Source: CAWGMT01 sp963823675
Lineage (GTDB): Bacteria > Planctomycetota > Planctomycetia > Isosphaerales > Isosphaeraceae
Direction: 5' to 3'
NCBI GenBank assembly: GCA_963823675.1
Contig: CAWGMT010000020.1
Span: forward strand, 1 to 64,000
Length of the DNA stretch: 64,000 bases
Shown: piece by piece, positions 10,262 through 18,781 of the stretch
How positions within the stretch are numbered: the first letter of the stretch is position 1
Layout of the letters: every line of letters starts with the position of its first letter
The notes under the pieces: generated by a model
What the model was told of the DNA's origin: nothing
The model's database searches: none
What the model saw: the letters and a program-made list of their open reading frames with translations, nothing else
Position numbers and translations under genes: made by a program

Positions 10262-11470
10262 ATGGCGAAAGTCGTTTGTGTGCTGTACGACGATCCGGTT
10301 GATGGTTACCCGAAATCCTACGCCCGCGACGACGTTCCCAGGTTGGATCGTTATCCCGACGGCCAATCGCTCCCGACGCCGAAAAAGATCGACTTCAAGC
10401 CGGGCGAGTTGCTCGGCAGCGTTTCCGGCGAGCTCGGATTGCGCAAGTTCCTGGAGGACCAGGGCCATACACTGGTCGTGACGTCGGACAAGGATGGTCC
10501 GGACTCCGTCTTCGAGAAAGAACTGCCGGACGCGGAAGTCGTGATCTCGCAGCCATTCTGGCCCGCCTATCTCACGGCGGCGCGGATCGCCAAGGCGCCC
10601 AAGCTGAAGCTGGCGATCACCGCGGGGATCGGTTCCGATCACGTCGATTTGCAAGCTGCGATGGAGCACGGTCTCACGGTCACTGAAGTCACCTTCAGCA
10701 ACAGTATCAGCGTCTCCGAGCACGTCGTGATGATGATCCTGTCGCTCGTGCGGAATTACATCCCCTCTTACCAATGGGTGGTCAAGAAAGGCTGGAACAT
10801 CGCCGACTGCGTCGCGCGATCCTACGACCTCGAGGGGATGACCGTCGGGACCGTCGCCGCCGGGCGCATCGGCCTGGCCGTGCTGAAACGGCTCAAGCCG
10901 TTCGACGTCAAGCTGCACTACGCCGACCGGCACCGGCTGCCGGGTGCTGTCGAGAAGGAGCTCGGGCTGACGTACCATCCGAGCGTCGAGTCGCTGGTGC
11001 GCGTCTGCGACGTCGTCACGATCAACTGCCCGCTTCATCCCGAGACGGAGCACATGTTCAATGACGCGCTGATCGGCAAGATGAAGCGAGGCGCCTACCT
11101 CGTGAACACCGCGCGAGGCAAGATTTGCGACCGCGATGCCATTGTGCGGGCACTGGAGAGCGGCCAGCTTGGCGGGTACGCGGGTGACGTCTGGTTCCCC
11201 CAGCCGGCACCGCAGGACCACCCATGGCGGACGATGCCCCACCATGGCATGACGCCTCACACTTCGGGCACCAGTCTTTCGGCACAGGCGCGATACGCCG
11301 CCGGGACCCGCGAGATTCTGGAATGCTGGTTCGAGGGCCGTCCCATTCGCGAACAATACCTGATCGTCGACGGCGGAAAGCTGGCCGGGGCCGGGGCGCA
11401 TTCCTACAGCGCCGGCAATGCAACCAGCGGCTCGGACGAGGCGGCGCGATTCAAAAAACAAACCGTGTAA
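10262..11470 (+). CDS. fdh: NAD-dependent formate dehydrogenase
   Basis: Oxidises formate to CO2 with reduction of NAD+ (D-2-hydroxyacid dehydrogenase superfamily; cytoplasmic homodimer in the known family). The 402-residue protein aligns almost without gaps to the methylotroph/Pseudomonas FDH as I remember it, from MAKVVCVLYDDPVDGYPKSY to the C-terminal GAHSYSAGNATSGSDEAARF. Visible are the Rossmann motif GTVAAGRIG with the NAD-selective Asp in YADRHR, the substrate-binding Asn in TFSNSIS, the catalytic Arg in NTARGK, Gln in PQPAPQDHPW and His in MTPHTSG. I chose the ATG at 10262 because AGGAGG lies 6 bases before it and it matches the family N-terminus; the frame is open further upstream. 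It stands alone, with no obvious partner gene. Confidence 0.96.
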   Translation: MAKVVCVLYDDPVDGYPKSYARDDVPRLDRYPDGQSLPTPKKIDFKPGELLGSVSGELGLRKFLEDQGHTLVVTSDKDGPDSVFEKELPDAEVVISQPFWPAYLTAARIAKAPKLKLAITAGIGSDHVDLQAAMEHGLTVTEVTFSNSISVSEHVVMMILSLVRNYIPSYQWVVKKGWNIADCVARSYDLEGMTVGTVAAGRIGLAVLKRLKPFDVKLHYADRHRLPGAVEKELGLTYHPSVESLVRVCDVVTINCPLHPETEHMFNDALIGKMKRGAYLVNTARGKICDRDAIVRALESGQLGGYAGDVWFPQPAPQDHPWRTMPHHGMTPHTSGTSLSAQARYAAGTREILECWFEGRPIREQYLIVDGGKLAGAGAHSYSAGNATSGSDEAARFKKQTV

Positions 11471-11488
11471 AGGCTCGGCCCGATCCGC

Positions 11489-11860
11489 TCAAGGCGTGCG
11501 TAAGGAAAGGTCAACCGATCGCCAAGGTTGCGCGGCGGCAGCCTCGTACTCGCTGCTCATCCGGCCGTATCGAGTCGCCCGGTCAGCGTGCGCGGCTGCT
11601 GCGACTCGGTGCGATTCGGCGTCTCCGATCGGGTTCAGGAAGGGGAGAATCGCGCTGGTGACCTTGCCCTCGGCCAGGTCGGCGATGTACGCCTCCTCCC
11701 GGCTCGCATTGAGCAGCTCGGCCCCTTTCTGCTGATAGTAGGCGGCCATGACGAGGCGCTCATCGCGGCGAGAGGCCGCGGTGATCAGCAGGATAAAGAA
11801 CAAACCGGCCGCGATGGTCGCGAACAGCGGCCACGCGTACGCCAATCGACGAAATTGCAT
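11489..11860 (-). CDS. Small single-span membrane protein, hypothetical
   Basis: 123 residues. One transmembrane segment lies near the N-terminus (WPLFATIAAGLFFILLIT, about residues 10-27). The remainder is a soluble helical stretch rich in Ala, Glu and Arg, including HADRATRYGRMSSEYEAAAA and a final QPWRSVDLS. From memory, short proteins with a His-Ala...Lys/Arg-Tyr...Arg-Pro-Trp ending are frequent in planctomycetes. The ATG has GAGG about 9 bases upstream. It is convergent with fdh and 70 bp upstream of the kinase gene's 3' end. Function unknown. Confidence 0.65.
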   Translation of the reverse strand: MQFRRLAYAWPLFATIAAGLFFILLITAASRRDERLVMAAYYQQKGAELLNASREEAYIADLAEGKVTSAILPFLNPIGDAESHRVAAAAHADRATRYGRMSSEYEAAAAQPWRSVDLSLRTP

Positions 11861-11930
11861 GGTAAGAGCCTCAGTGGATGATTTGCCACGCCTCCGTGAA
11901 CCGTCCGCAAGCGTGGTTGGACCATCGGAA

Positions 11931-13238
11931 TCAATGATTTGCCCCTACCTTCCGCGACAATCGCTCCAGGCACCCTTGCCACCCCTGAGCATGCTGGCTC
12001 CTGAGCGATTCGTCGCGGAACCGCTCGTGAGTCAGCACGAGGTCTGTGGCGTCGCCCTGCGCGTGAAACTCGAGTGTCACCTGCGTTTCGTGAGCGTCAG
12101 CCCGGGGAGATACCCAGGACCACGTGAAGCTCAGGGATCGGGGCGGATCGATGCGGCAATATTGGCCGGTGACCACGGCCGGCTCCTCACGATCCGGGGG
12201 AAACATCGCAACGCGATACCGACCGCCAACCTGGAGATCGACCTCAGCCTGCGTCGGCTTGAAGTCGTCTGTGGGCGCGTACCAATTGGTCATGCTGCTG
12301 GGGTCGATCCACGCGGCGAAGACCTGTTCGGCTGGAGCGTTGATTCGCTGCTCGATGCGGATGGTCGATTCCGGAGTACGCGCCAGGGCCGTGATCTCCG
12401 CATGCAAGTCTCGAGCGGCTTGATACCGCCGCTCCCGCTCCCGCTCGAGCGAGCGCAGAACAATCGGATCGAGCCGAGCGTCGGTGGCCGCCTTCCGCGA
12501 AGGTGGCAGACGATCCGCCTTCGGAAGCTCTCCCGCGAGCATCTCGTAGAACACGACGCCCGTGGAAAAGATGTCGGCGCGGTGATCGACAGTCTCGGGC
12601 GTCGTGAACTGCTCGGGCGCCATGTAGCCAAGTGTGCCGGCCACGCGGTTATCGTCCGGGTGCCGCGAGACGTTGGGCCCGAAGAGCGTGGCCAGGCCGA
12701 AGTCCACGAGCCGCACCCGGCCGAGAGCGTCAACCAAGACATTCTCCGGCTTGACGTCGCGGTGGACGACGCCGGCCTCGTGTGCGTGCTGAAGCGCCTC
12801 GGCAATCTGCGGCACGAATTCGAGCGCGTCGCGCTCAGAGATCGACCGATCGACCAGCAACTGACGGAGGCTAGCGCCTTCCACGAATTCCATGACGAGG
12901 TAGTAAAGCTGGCCGGACTTGCCGACATCGAACACTGTGACGATGTAGGGATGTCTCAGCTTCGCCAGCATCCGCGCCTCGCGGATGAACCGCTCCTGAA
13001 AATCGCTATCGGTTTGGCAGTCGGGCCGGAGGACCTTGATCGCGACATACCGGTCGAGCAGCGGTTGACGGCCTTTGTAGACGACACCCATTCCGCCTTG
13101 GCCTAAAAGCTCGACGACTTCGAGGTTGGGAATCTGGCGGGCCAGTTCTTCCGGAGACGGTGGAATGAAGCTTTCACGGCTGTAGAGAGCCGTCGCCTCG
13201 CCTTTCGGGGCTGTGGATTCAGGCTCGGATGCAGGCAT
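11931..13238 (-). CDS. Ser/Thr protein kinase fused to an AHSA1/SRPBCC domain
   Basis: A 435-residue Hanks-type kinase. Kinase signatures are all present: glycine loop GQGGMGVVYKG, catalytic Lys in VAIKVLRP, catalytic loop HRDVKPENV, DFGLA and the APE in GYMAPEQF. The domain spans about residues 38-295. There is no transmembrane segment. Residues 298-432 form an AHSA1/SRPBCC (START-like) domain beginning IRIEQRINAPAEQVFAAWID and including GGRYRVAMFPP and ARGDATDLVLTHERF-like text (HAQGDATDLVLTHERFRDES). I chose the ATG at 13238, with GGAG about 9 bases before it, over an in-frame one at 13319. Domain assignments are from motif recognition. The C-terminal domain could bind a hydrophobic ligand or client, which is inference. 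Confidence 0.92.
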   Translation of the reverse strand: MPASEPESTAPKGEATALYSRESFIPPSPEELARQIPNLEVVELLGQGGMGVVYKGRQPLLDRYVAIKVLRPDCQTDSDFQERFIREARMLAKLRHPYIVTVFDVGKSGQLYYLVMEFVEGASLRQLLVDRSISERDALEFVPQIAEALQHAHEAGVVHRDVKPENVLVDALGRVRLVDFGLATLFGPNVSRHPDDNRVAGTLGYMAPEQFTTPETVDHRADIFSTGVVFYEMLAGELPKADRLPPSRKAATDARLDPIVLRSLERERERRYQAARDLHAEITALARTPESTIRIEQRINAPAEQVFAAWIDPSSMTNWYAPTDDFKPTQAEVDLQVGGRYRVAMFPPDREEPAVVTGQYCRIDPPRSLSFTWSWVSPRADAHETQVTLEFHAQGDATDLVLTHERFRDESLRSQHAQGWQGCLERLSRKVGANH

Positions 13239-13511
13239 GTCGGTGTCTCCGTGTCGATCGAGGTTGCTGCAAAGAAACACCAGTCGAAGATAACGCACCC
13301 GGGGTTCCGGTTGAAGCATCTTGGCTAATCAGACGGATGCCTACGGCCTCACCTTTCTGCCCGCCCGAATGAGTCTACCCGGTTCGTCATTTCTTTTTTT
13401 TTCAATTTGGTTATACTTCAATAGGTTGGTCTAGCGATTGAGCGAACACCTTGGGTCCTCATTGAAGCGCCAGCCACCCTGCTCGATTCACCCATTCACC
13501 ACGAGCCCCTG

Positions 13512-13766
13512 ATGTTTCCCAGCTATCGCCACGCCCCCATCGTTGATCCGAATCGGAAGCGCTGCCCGGTCTGCAATGAATCGGTCTATTCGCTGGCGGG
13601 CATTCATCCTCAGTGCGCTGTGCGGCAAGCGGACCCACCCAAACCGAAGGGCAAGGCGAAAGATACTCCCACTCCGGTCGATACAACCGCGAGGGACGAA
13701 CCCAAGTCCGCCGCCGTGTCGCCGAGTGCTGTGCGAATTGCCGCTGCTCATCGCCGTTCCGTCTGA
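13512..13766 (+). CDS. Small Cys-rich (zinc-ribbon-like) planctomycete protein
   Basis: 84 residues. The N-terminal half contains KRCPVCNESVYSLAGIHPQC, a CPxC pair followed 13 residues later by HPQC, suggestive of a metal site. The second half is Lys/Pro-rich and low complexity (DPPKPKGKAKDTP). As I recall, proteins of this form are widespread in Isosphaeraceae/Gemmataceae and unassigned. The last 15 residues may be altered by the junction that also removes the start of the next gene. Function unknown. Confidence 0.65.
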   Translation: MFPSYRHAPIVDPNRKRCPVCNESVYSLAGIHPQCAVRQADPPKPKGKAKDTPTPVDTTARDEPKSAAVSPSAVRIAAAHRRSV

Positions 13767-13845
13767 CATTCCGCAGTGCCCAACTCCGAGCAATCGTCGG
13801 CACGCTAGGTCGGCTCGCGCCAGACGTTCGAATCAAACGATCACC

Positions 13846-15444
13846 TTGCAACCCGAGCGAATTATTCGAGGGCGATTCATCGACTTGCAAGGTCAGCCGA
13901 TCGCCGGAGTCAAAGTTCGCGTCTACCGGTATAACACTCTCCCCTATGAAGCGGCCGGCGAAGCTCCGGCCTGGCCAAGCCCCGTGATGACCGACGACCA
14001 GGGCCGATTCACGCTTCGAGGAACGGGCCCGAATGGGACCATCATGCTTGAAGCTACGAGTGATGGCCACGCGCGCCAGATGTTTCGGATCGATCCCGGT
14101 GATGAGGCGTGGGCTCGCGAAACGAACTTCGCGCTCTCCCCGGCGCAGGCGATTGAGGTCCGCGTCACTCGCGCTGACGACGGCAAGCCAGTACCGGGAG
14201 CCTGGGTGAACGTGATTGCCCCGCGTCGGGGCATGGTAGCCCGGCCGGTGCCGGTGCCAGAGACCAACGCTCGGACCGATGAGCACGGACTTGTGCGGAT
14301 CACGCCTGCACTCGGTGAGTCCTTCTGGATCACCGCGAGCGCACCAGCCAGTGTGCCCTATCTGAACCGGCGGGTGATCCTCGAGTGGCCCAAAGGTACT
14401 GTCCGGCAGGCTGTGGAGCTGAAGCTCATGCGCGGGGTGCCCGTGCGCGGCACGATCACGGAGGAACCCTCTGGCAAACCGGTGGCTGGTGCCCTTGTCT
14501 CTTACTCCATGACGCGCCGAGCCGACGGGCGGCTCTATCGTGACTTCCAATCGATGCGATGCGAGGCAGTTACCACCGCCGATGGCCATTTCCAGATCAC
14601 GGTTCCCCCAGGCCCGGGTCACCTCTTGGTCCGGGCGGCGAGCCCTGATTATCTACACGTCACCACGTCCAACCTGGAGCTGGGTACAGGCCTTTTGCCC
14701 AACTGGTTGATGTACCCCAACGCCCTGGCTCACATCGATCCCAAACCCGGCGAAACCTCGCACGAAGTCACGATGCGGCTCCGGCGCGGAATGACGATCG
14801 CCGGGCGAGTGATCGGTTCTGACGGGCATCCCGTTGCCGATGCGATCGCTTTCGGCCGAACCTACGTCCCGTACAACCACAGGGGTTCCATCTCTCATTC
14901 GTTCAATGGCTTTACACCAGAGATCGTGATGCGCGATGGCCAGTTCGAAATCCCGGGATGCGATCCAGAGAAACCGGCTGCTTTCTATTTCCTCGACCGC
15001 GAGCACCAGCTTGGGGCAACCGCCAAGCTTAGCGGCAAATCGGCCCCGAACGAACCAGTTCTCGTCCAGCTTCAGAAGTGCGGCGCCGCCCGGGTTCGAT
15101 ACAAAGATTCTCAAGGGAAGCCGGTCGCGAGCTACCAGCCCGCCGCTTCCCGTCAAGTGCAGGACCAACTGATCCTGATCATCACGCCCGGCGCCGACAC
15201 GCCCGATCGGGAAAAGACCATGGCCGACGCCGAGTTCCAAGGCAACCTGGACCCCAAACGTATACGAGGATCAGGCACCGACGCCGACGGCCGCGTCACC
15301 ATGGAATCCCTGATCCCCGGTGCGACCTATCGGTTCCGCGGCCACGACTTCACGGCCGAGGCCGGCAAGACGATCGATCTGCCGGACGTCATCGTTCCGC
15401 GTCCGTTATGGGGAAGTGAAAGCACCGGCCAGCCATTCTGGTAG
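13846..15444 (+). CDS. Carboxypeptidase-regulatory-like repeat protein, 5' truncated
   Basis: About 530 residues made of consecutive beta-sandwich (CarboxypepD_reg-like) repeats. Each begins with a phrase like RIIRGRFIDLQGQPIAGVKV, VPVRGTITEEPSGKPVAGAL or MTIAGRVIGSDGHPVADAIA and has a DDQGRFTLRG-type second motif. No credible start, signal peptide or N-terminal domain precedes the first repeat: the frame is open back to 13543, but residues before about 13846 look non-coding and overlap the small Cys-rich gene. Homologous planctomycete proteins are usually longer at the N-terminus, with an anchor or sigma-factor/peptidase-type domain, so this seems to be a 5'-deleted remnant. The given start is only where coding character begins. 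Confidence 0.7.
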   Translation: MQPERIIRGRFIDLQGQPIAGVKVRVYRYNTLPYEAAGEAPAWPSPVMTDDQGRFTLRGTGPNGTIMLEATSDGHARQMFRIDPGDEAWARETNFALSPAQAIEVRVTRADDGKPVPGAWVNVIAPRRGMVARPVPVPETNARTDEHGLVRITPALGESFWITASAPASVPYLNRRVILEWPKGTVRQAVELKLMRGVPVRGTITEEPSGKPVAGALVSYSMTRRADGRLYRDFQSMRCEAVTTADGHFQITVPPGPGHLLVRAASPDYLHVTTSNLELGTGLLPNWLMYPNALAHIDPKPGETSHEVTMRLRRGMTIAGRVIGSDGHPVADAIAFGRTYVPYNHRGSISHSFNGFTPEIVMRDGQFEIPGCDPEKPAAFYFLDREHQLGATAKLSGKSAPNEPVLVQLQKCGAARVRYKDSQGKPVASYQPAASRQVQDQLILIITPGADTPDREKTMADAEFQGNLDPKRIRGSGTDADGRVTMESLIPGATYRFRGHDFTAEAGKTIDLPDVIVPRPLWGSESTGQPFW

Positions 15445-15516
15445 AATCGAGCCCATGTTCTGACGACTACGGCTTCGGTATCGCGCCGTGTTATAATGGT
15501 GCTGCGGAGGTATTCC

Positions 15517-15783
15517 ATGAAAACGATCACGATCGAGATCCCGGATAGCCTGAGCCTCGCAGTTGCCGAGTCGGAAGAGGACTTGCCCCGAGCGCTTCGG
15601 CTGGCTGCCGCAATCCATTGGTACAGCCAGGGGCTGATTTCTCAGGGCAAAGGCGCTGAGCTGGCCGGACTAACTCGCTTCGAATTTCTTCGAGAACTGA
15701 GCGCCGCGAAGGTTGACGCCCTTCAGGTTACTCGCGAGGAATTAAGAGCCGAAGTGGAGCGGACACTTGATCCGCGTCGTTAA
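15517..15783 (+). CDS. UPF0175-type antitoxin
   Basis: 88 residues. It opens with a beta-strand (MKTITIEIPDSL), then helices including LPRALRLAAAIHWYSQGLIS and a helix-turn-helix-like KGAELAGLTRFEFLRELS. This is the UPF0175 pattern, the usual partner of DUF3368 PIN toxins. I chose the ATG at 15517 because it starts the conserved strand; an in-frame ATG lies 21 bases earlier. The stop overlaps the start of the next gene by 17 bases, so the two are translationally coupled. Probable role: binding the toxin and its own promoter. Confidence 0.85.
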   Translation: MKTITIEIPDSLSLAVAESEEDLPRALRLAAAIHWYSQGLISQGKGAELAGLTRFEFLRELSAAKVDALQVTREELRAEVERTLDPRR

Positions 15784-16258
15784 CGCGTCTCCGCTGATCG
15801 TGCTCACGCACCTAGCGCGGCTCGACCTGCTCCGTGAGCCGCGACCGGACATCGAGGTTGTCATTCCACACACCGTTCTGGACGAGGTCATGAGGGGAGA
15901 GGTCGACGATCCCGCGGTCTGCCTCGTTCCCGTCGCAGTGGACGATTGGCTGCGCGTGGTTCCCACGCCTCCGGTCCACCCTTCGATCCAACCCCGTCGG
16001 CTCGATCCCGGAGAGATCGCAGTCCTCTCCGTGGTTCTTGACAACCCTGGCTGGGAGGCGGTGCTCGATGACTACGCCGCGCGCCGCGAGGCCGCCAGAC
16101 TGGGGGTCCCGTGCATCGGCAACGTCGGCTTGGTCCTGACCGGTCGCAGACTCGGAATCGTTCCGTCCGTCCGCGACGCCCTTCAGAGCCTCCGCGATGC
16201 GGGAATGTACATCTCGGATGGGCTATTCCATCTCGCACTTGACGAAGCCGGGGAATGA
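15767..16258 (+). CDS. DUF3368 PIN-domain toxin
   Basis: 163 residues from a TTG start inside the antitoxin gene. It begins with the PIN core IRVVNASPLIVLTHLARLDLL and carries acidic residues at expected positions: D/E in IPHTVLDEVMRGE, LDPGEIAVLSV and VLDDYAARREAARLG. The DUF3368 family are predicted Mg-dependent ribonucleases. The gene order antitoxin-toxin with a 17-bp overlap fits a type II toxin-antitoxin module. No key acidic residue seems missing, so it may be active. Confidence 0.85.
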   Translation: MIRVVNASPLIVLTHLARLDLLREPRPDIEVVIPHTVLDEVMRGEVDDPAVCLVPVAVDDWLRVVPTPPVHPSIQPRRLDPGEIAVLSVVLDNPGWEAVLDDYAARREAARLGVPCIGNVGLVLTGRRLGIVPSVRDALQSLRDAGMYISDGLFHLALDEAGE

Positions 16259-16314
16259 GGTGAATCTCCGGGGACGTCTCGAGTTCCGATCGGACCCAAA
16301 TAACGGAGTGCTTC

Positions 16315-17439
16315 ATGAAACACGGGGAAATCCGCCTGGGAGTGATCGGCTGTGGAGGTTTCGGCCTCTATGCCTTGCAACAGTTCGCCCAGGTACCCGG
16401 GGTCAAGCTGACGGGCATGGCGGGCACGCATCGTCAGGCCGCCTACGCTGCCGCGCAGCGGTTCGGAATTCCCGATATCGAAGATGTTGACAAACTCCTG
16501 GCCCGCGACGACGTTGACCTGATCTACATCGCAACGCCCCCGTTTCTCCACCATCGTCAGGCACTCGAGGCGCTCGAAGCGGGCAAGCACGTCATTTGTG
16601 AGAAGCCGCTTGCCATGACCCTCGACCAGGCCGACAGCATGATTGCCGCGGCCCGGAAGCGCGACCGGTTACTCATCGCCAACTTGATGCAGCGATACAA
16701 CCCCGTCTACGACGCCGTCAAGCGCCTGATGCAAGCTCAAACGCTGGGCGAGTTGTTGCACGGATATTTTGAGAATTACGCCTCCGACGAGAACCTGCCG
16801 CCCAAGCATTGGTTCTGGGACCGGAGCAAAAGCGGCGGTATCTTCGTCGAGCATGGCGTGCACTTCTTCGACCTCTTTGCCGGTTGGCTCGGCCCCGGCA
16901 CCGTAGTCGCCGCCCAGCGGGGGCTTCGTCCCGGCTCAACGCCGCCGATCGAAGAACACGTCCAGTGCACTGTCCGCTACGGCTCGACGGTCTTGATCAA
17001 CTTTTACCACGGCTTCCATCAAGCCGGCCGGATGGACCGCCAGGAGCTGCGCCTGGTCTTCGAACGGGGCGATGTGACTCTCTACGATTGGGTGCCTACA
17101 AGGGCCAAGATTCACGCCATCGCCGACGAGGCACAGACCCGCGCCCTCTGCGAGTTGTTCCCCGGTGCGCGGCTCGACGTATCGACGGCCTACTCGCCCA
17201 AGGACCGGGCTTGCCAGGGACGGCACAAGGCGCTCGATGTTTATCAAATGATCGAGCTCTCCTGGGGTGATGGCACCAACAAGTCGCACCGCTACGGCGA
17301 ACTTTTGCGGGCGATCCTGGCCGATCAGCTCGCCTGGGCCCGCGATACGACCCACCCGCGGAAGATTACCGAAGTCAACGGACGTGACTCGCTGGCTGTC
17401 GCGTGCGCGGCGGACCGGTTGGCGCAGACCGCCCACTAA
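16315..17439 (+). CDS. Gfo/Idh/MocA-family oxidoreductase
   Basis: 374 residues. N-terminal Rossmann fold with LGVIGCGGFG (about residues 8-17), then the family's EKPLAMT motif (about residue 95-102) with the conserved Lys, and the C-terminal alpha/beta domain containing GGIFVEHGVHFFDLFAGWLG. Members oxidise or reduce sugars or inositol with NAD(P). The substrate cannot be read from sequence. It is followed 109 bp later on the same strand by a GH130-type glycosidase, suggesting shared sugar metabolism. The ATG lies after a modest GGAGTG about 9 bases upstream. Confidence 0.92.
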   Translation: MKHGEIRLGVIGCGGFGLYALQQFAQVPGVKLTGMAGTHRQAAYAAAQRFGIPDIEDVDKLLARDDVDLIYIATPPFLHHRQALEALEAGKHVICEKPLAMTLDQADSMIAAARKRDRLLIANLMQRYNPVYDAVKRLMQAQTLGELLHGYFENYASDENLPPKHWFWDRSKSGGIFVEHGVHFFDLFAGWLGPGTVVAAQRGLRPGSTPPIEEHVQCTVRYGSTVLINFYHGFHQAGRMDRQELRLVFERGDVTLYDWVPTRAKIHAIADEAQTRALCELFPGARLDVSTAYSPKDRACQGRHKALDVYQMIELSWGDGTNKSHRYGELLRAILADQLAWARDTTHPRKITEVNGRDSLAVACAADRLAQTAH

Positions 17440-17455
17440 ATGGCCTTGCACAATT

Positions 17456-17476
17456 CCGGGAGGGCGAGCCTCCCGG
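17456..17476 (+). terminator. Perfect 8-bp hairpin after the oxidoreductase gene
   Basis: CCGGGAGG and CCTCCCGG flank a 5-base loop, 17 bp past the stop codon. There is no T-run, so it may be a processing/termination hairpin or one of the dispersed palindromes seen elsewhere in the window. Confidence 0.4.
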
Positions 17477-17547
17477 CGAGCCAATGTCCGCCGCGCCTCG
17501 GACGAAGCCTCGCCCGCCCCGGATTACGAAATCGAAACGAGTCGAAA

Positions 17548-18612
17548 ATGTTATTGAAACGGTACGACGAGCGGTTGCTATTGAGCCCGGTCGACTTGAA
17601 GCCGCTGCGTGACGATTTCGAGGTCGCCGGCGTGTTCAACCCGGGAGCGATCCTTGCGAGGGGTGAAGTCGTTTTGGTGGTGCGAGTGGCAGAACGACCC
17701 CGCATACGCCGAGCTGGTTTCATGGGCCTGCCGCGCTGGGATGCGAGGGCCGGCCTGACGATTGATTGGGTACCCGAAGCGGAAATTGAGCCCATCGATC
17801 CGCGGGTCGTCAAGCGCAAGGCAGACGGCCTGATCCGTCTGACATTCATCTCGCATCTGCGAGTCGTCCGGTGCGGAGCCGGCCGGTCCGTCGAGGAAGT
17901 GACCGAGGATTCGTTCCTGCCATCCTGCGAGCTCGAAGAGTTTGGCGTCGAGGACCCGCGGATCACGGCCATCGATGGCCGGTTTTACTTCACGTATGTC
18001 GCGGTCTCGCGTCATGGAGCGGCTACCGCGCTGGCTTCGACAACCGATTTCCGCCGCTTCGAGCGGCATGGGGTGATCTTTTGCCCCGAGAACAAGGATG
18101 TTGTGCTTTTTCCCGAGCGGATCGACGGGCACCACGTCGCGCTTCACCGCCCCAACGCGGCGACGACGTTCTGCCGGCCCGAGATGTGGGTCGCGCGGTC
18201 GCGCGATCTGATCCACTGGGGCCGGCATGAATGTCTTCACGGCGGCGCGACGGGATGGGAAACCGGCCGCGTCGGCGCCGGCGCGCCGCCTGTCCGCGCA
18301 GGCGACGGCTGGATCGAGATCTACCATGGCAATCGCCAACCGACAAAACCCGGTGAAGTGGGCATGTATTCGACCGGCGTGCTGCTTCTCGACCCGAAGA
18401 ACCCGGCCAATATCCTCAAGCGCACGGCCTCCTCGATCTTCGAGCCCACGGCGGATTTCGAGCGGAAAGGCTTCGTACCCGACGTGGTTTTTCCGACCGG
18501 CATCGTCGAGACGGGCGATTCGTATCTGGTCTATTACGGTGCAGCCGATTGCTGCACGGCCGTCGTCGAATTTAAACGCGACGAGGTGCTGGCGGTGCTG
18601 GGGGCGGCGTGA
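17548..18612 (+). CDS. GH130-type glycoside phosphorylase/hydrolase
   Basis: 354 residues in the five-bladed propeller style of family GH130 (beta-mannoside phosphorylases and related enzymes). Recognisable pieces are VAGVFNPGAIL near the N-terminus, GVEDPRITAIDGRFYFTYVA (about residues 133-152), the repeated blade DPKNPANILKRT and GADDCCT-like YYGAADCCTAVVEF near the end. The ATG at 17548 begins the conserved LLKRYDERLLLSP; upstream residues in that frame are intergenic palindrome. Substrate is unknown. Its neighbour is a Gfo/Idh/MocA oxidoreductase. Confidence 0.88.
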   Translation: MLLKRYDERLLLSPVDLKPLRDDFEVAGVFNPGAILARGEVVLVVRVAERPRIRRAGFMGLPRWDARAGLTIDWVPEAEIEPIDPRVVKRKADGLIRLTFISHLRVVRCGAGRSVEEVTEDSFLPSCELEEFGVEDPRITAIDGRFYFTYVAVSRHGAATALASTTDFRRFERHGVIFCPENKDVVLFPERIDGHHVALHRPNAATTFCRPEMWVARSRDLIHWGRHECLHGGATGWETGRVGAGAPPVRAGDGWIEIYHGNRQPTKPGEVGMYSTGVLLLDPKNPANILKRTASSIFEPTADFERKGFVPDVVFPTGIVETGDSYLVYYGAADCCTAVVEFKRDEVLAVLGAA

Positions 18613-18651
18613 CTGAATTACTGAGCGTTACGCGGCAACGTAAACCCCAAC

Positions 18652-18723
18652 AGCGGGCAGAGACGCCCGCTCCAGTGAAATACTCCTCAGTTTCCCCAGT
18701 GGTCCGGGCCTCCGTGCCCGGCG
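18652..18723. repeat. Two-hairpin intergenic element (copy 1)
   Basis: Hairpin 1 is AGCGGGC-loop-GCCCGCT (18652-18671). Hairpin 2 is CCGGGC-loop-GCCCGG (18704-18721). The reverse complement matches 52681-52750, including the internal CACTGGAGC-like linker. It lies between convergent genes. Confidence 0.65.
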
Positions 18724-18781
18724 GTCGCTTGCCAAGAAGTTGCCATACTTGCGCAACGCTCCACAGGCGCCGCCCCCGCGC

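Noticed and set aside
13459..14622. 387-codon minus-strand frame
   Set aside because: Lies opposite the regulatory-repeat protein, whose repeats are clearly coding on the plus strand.
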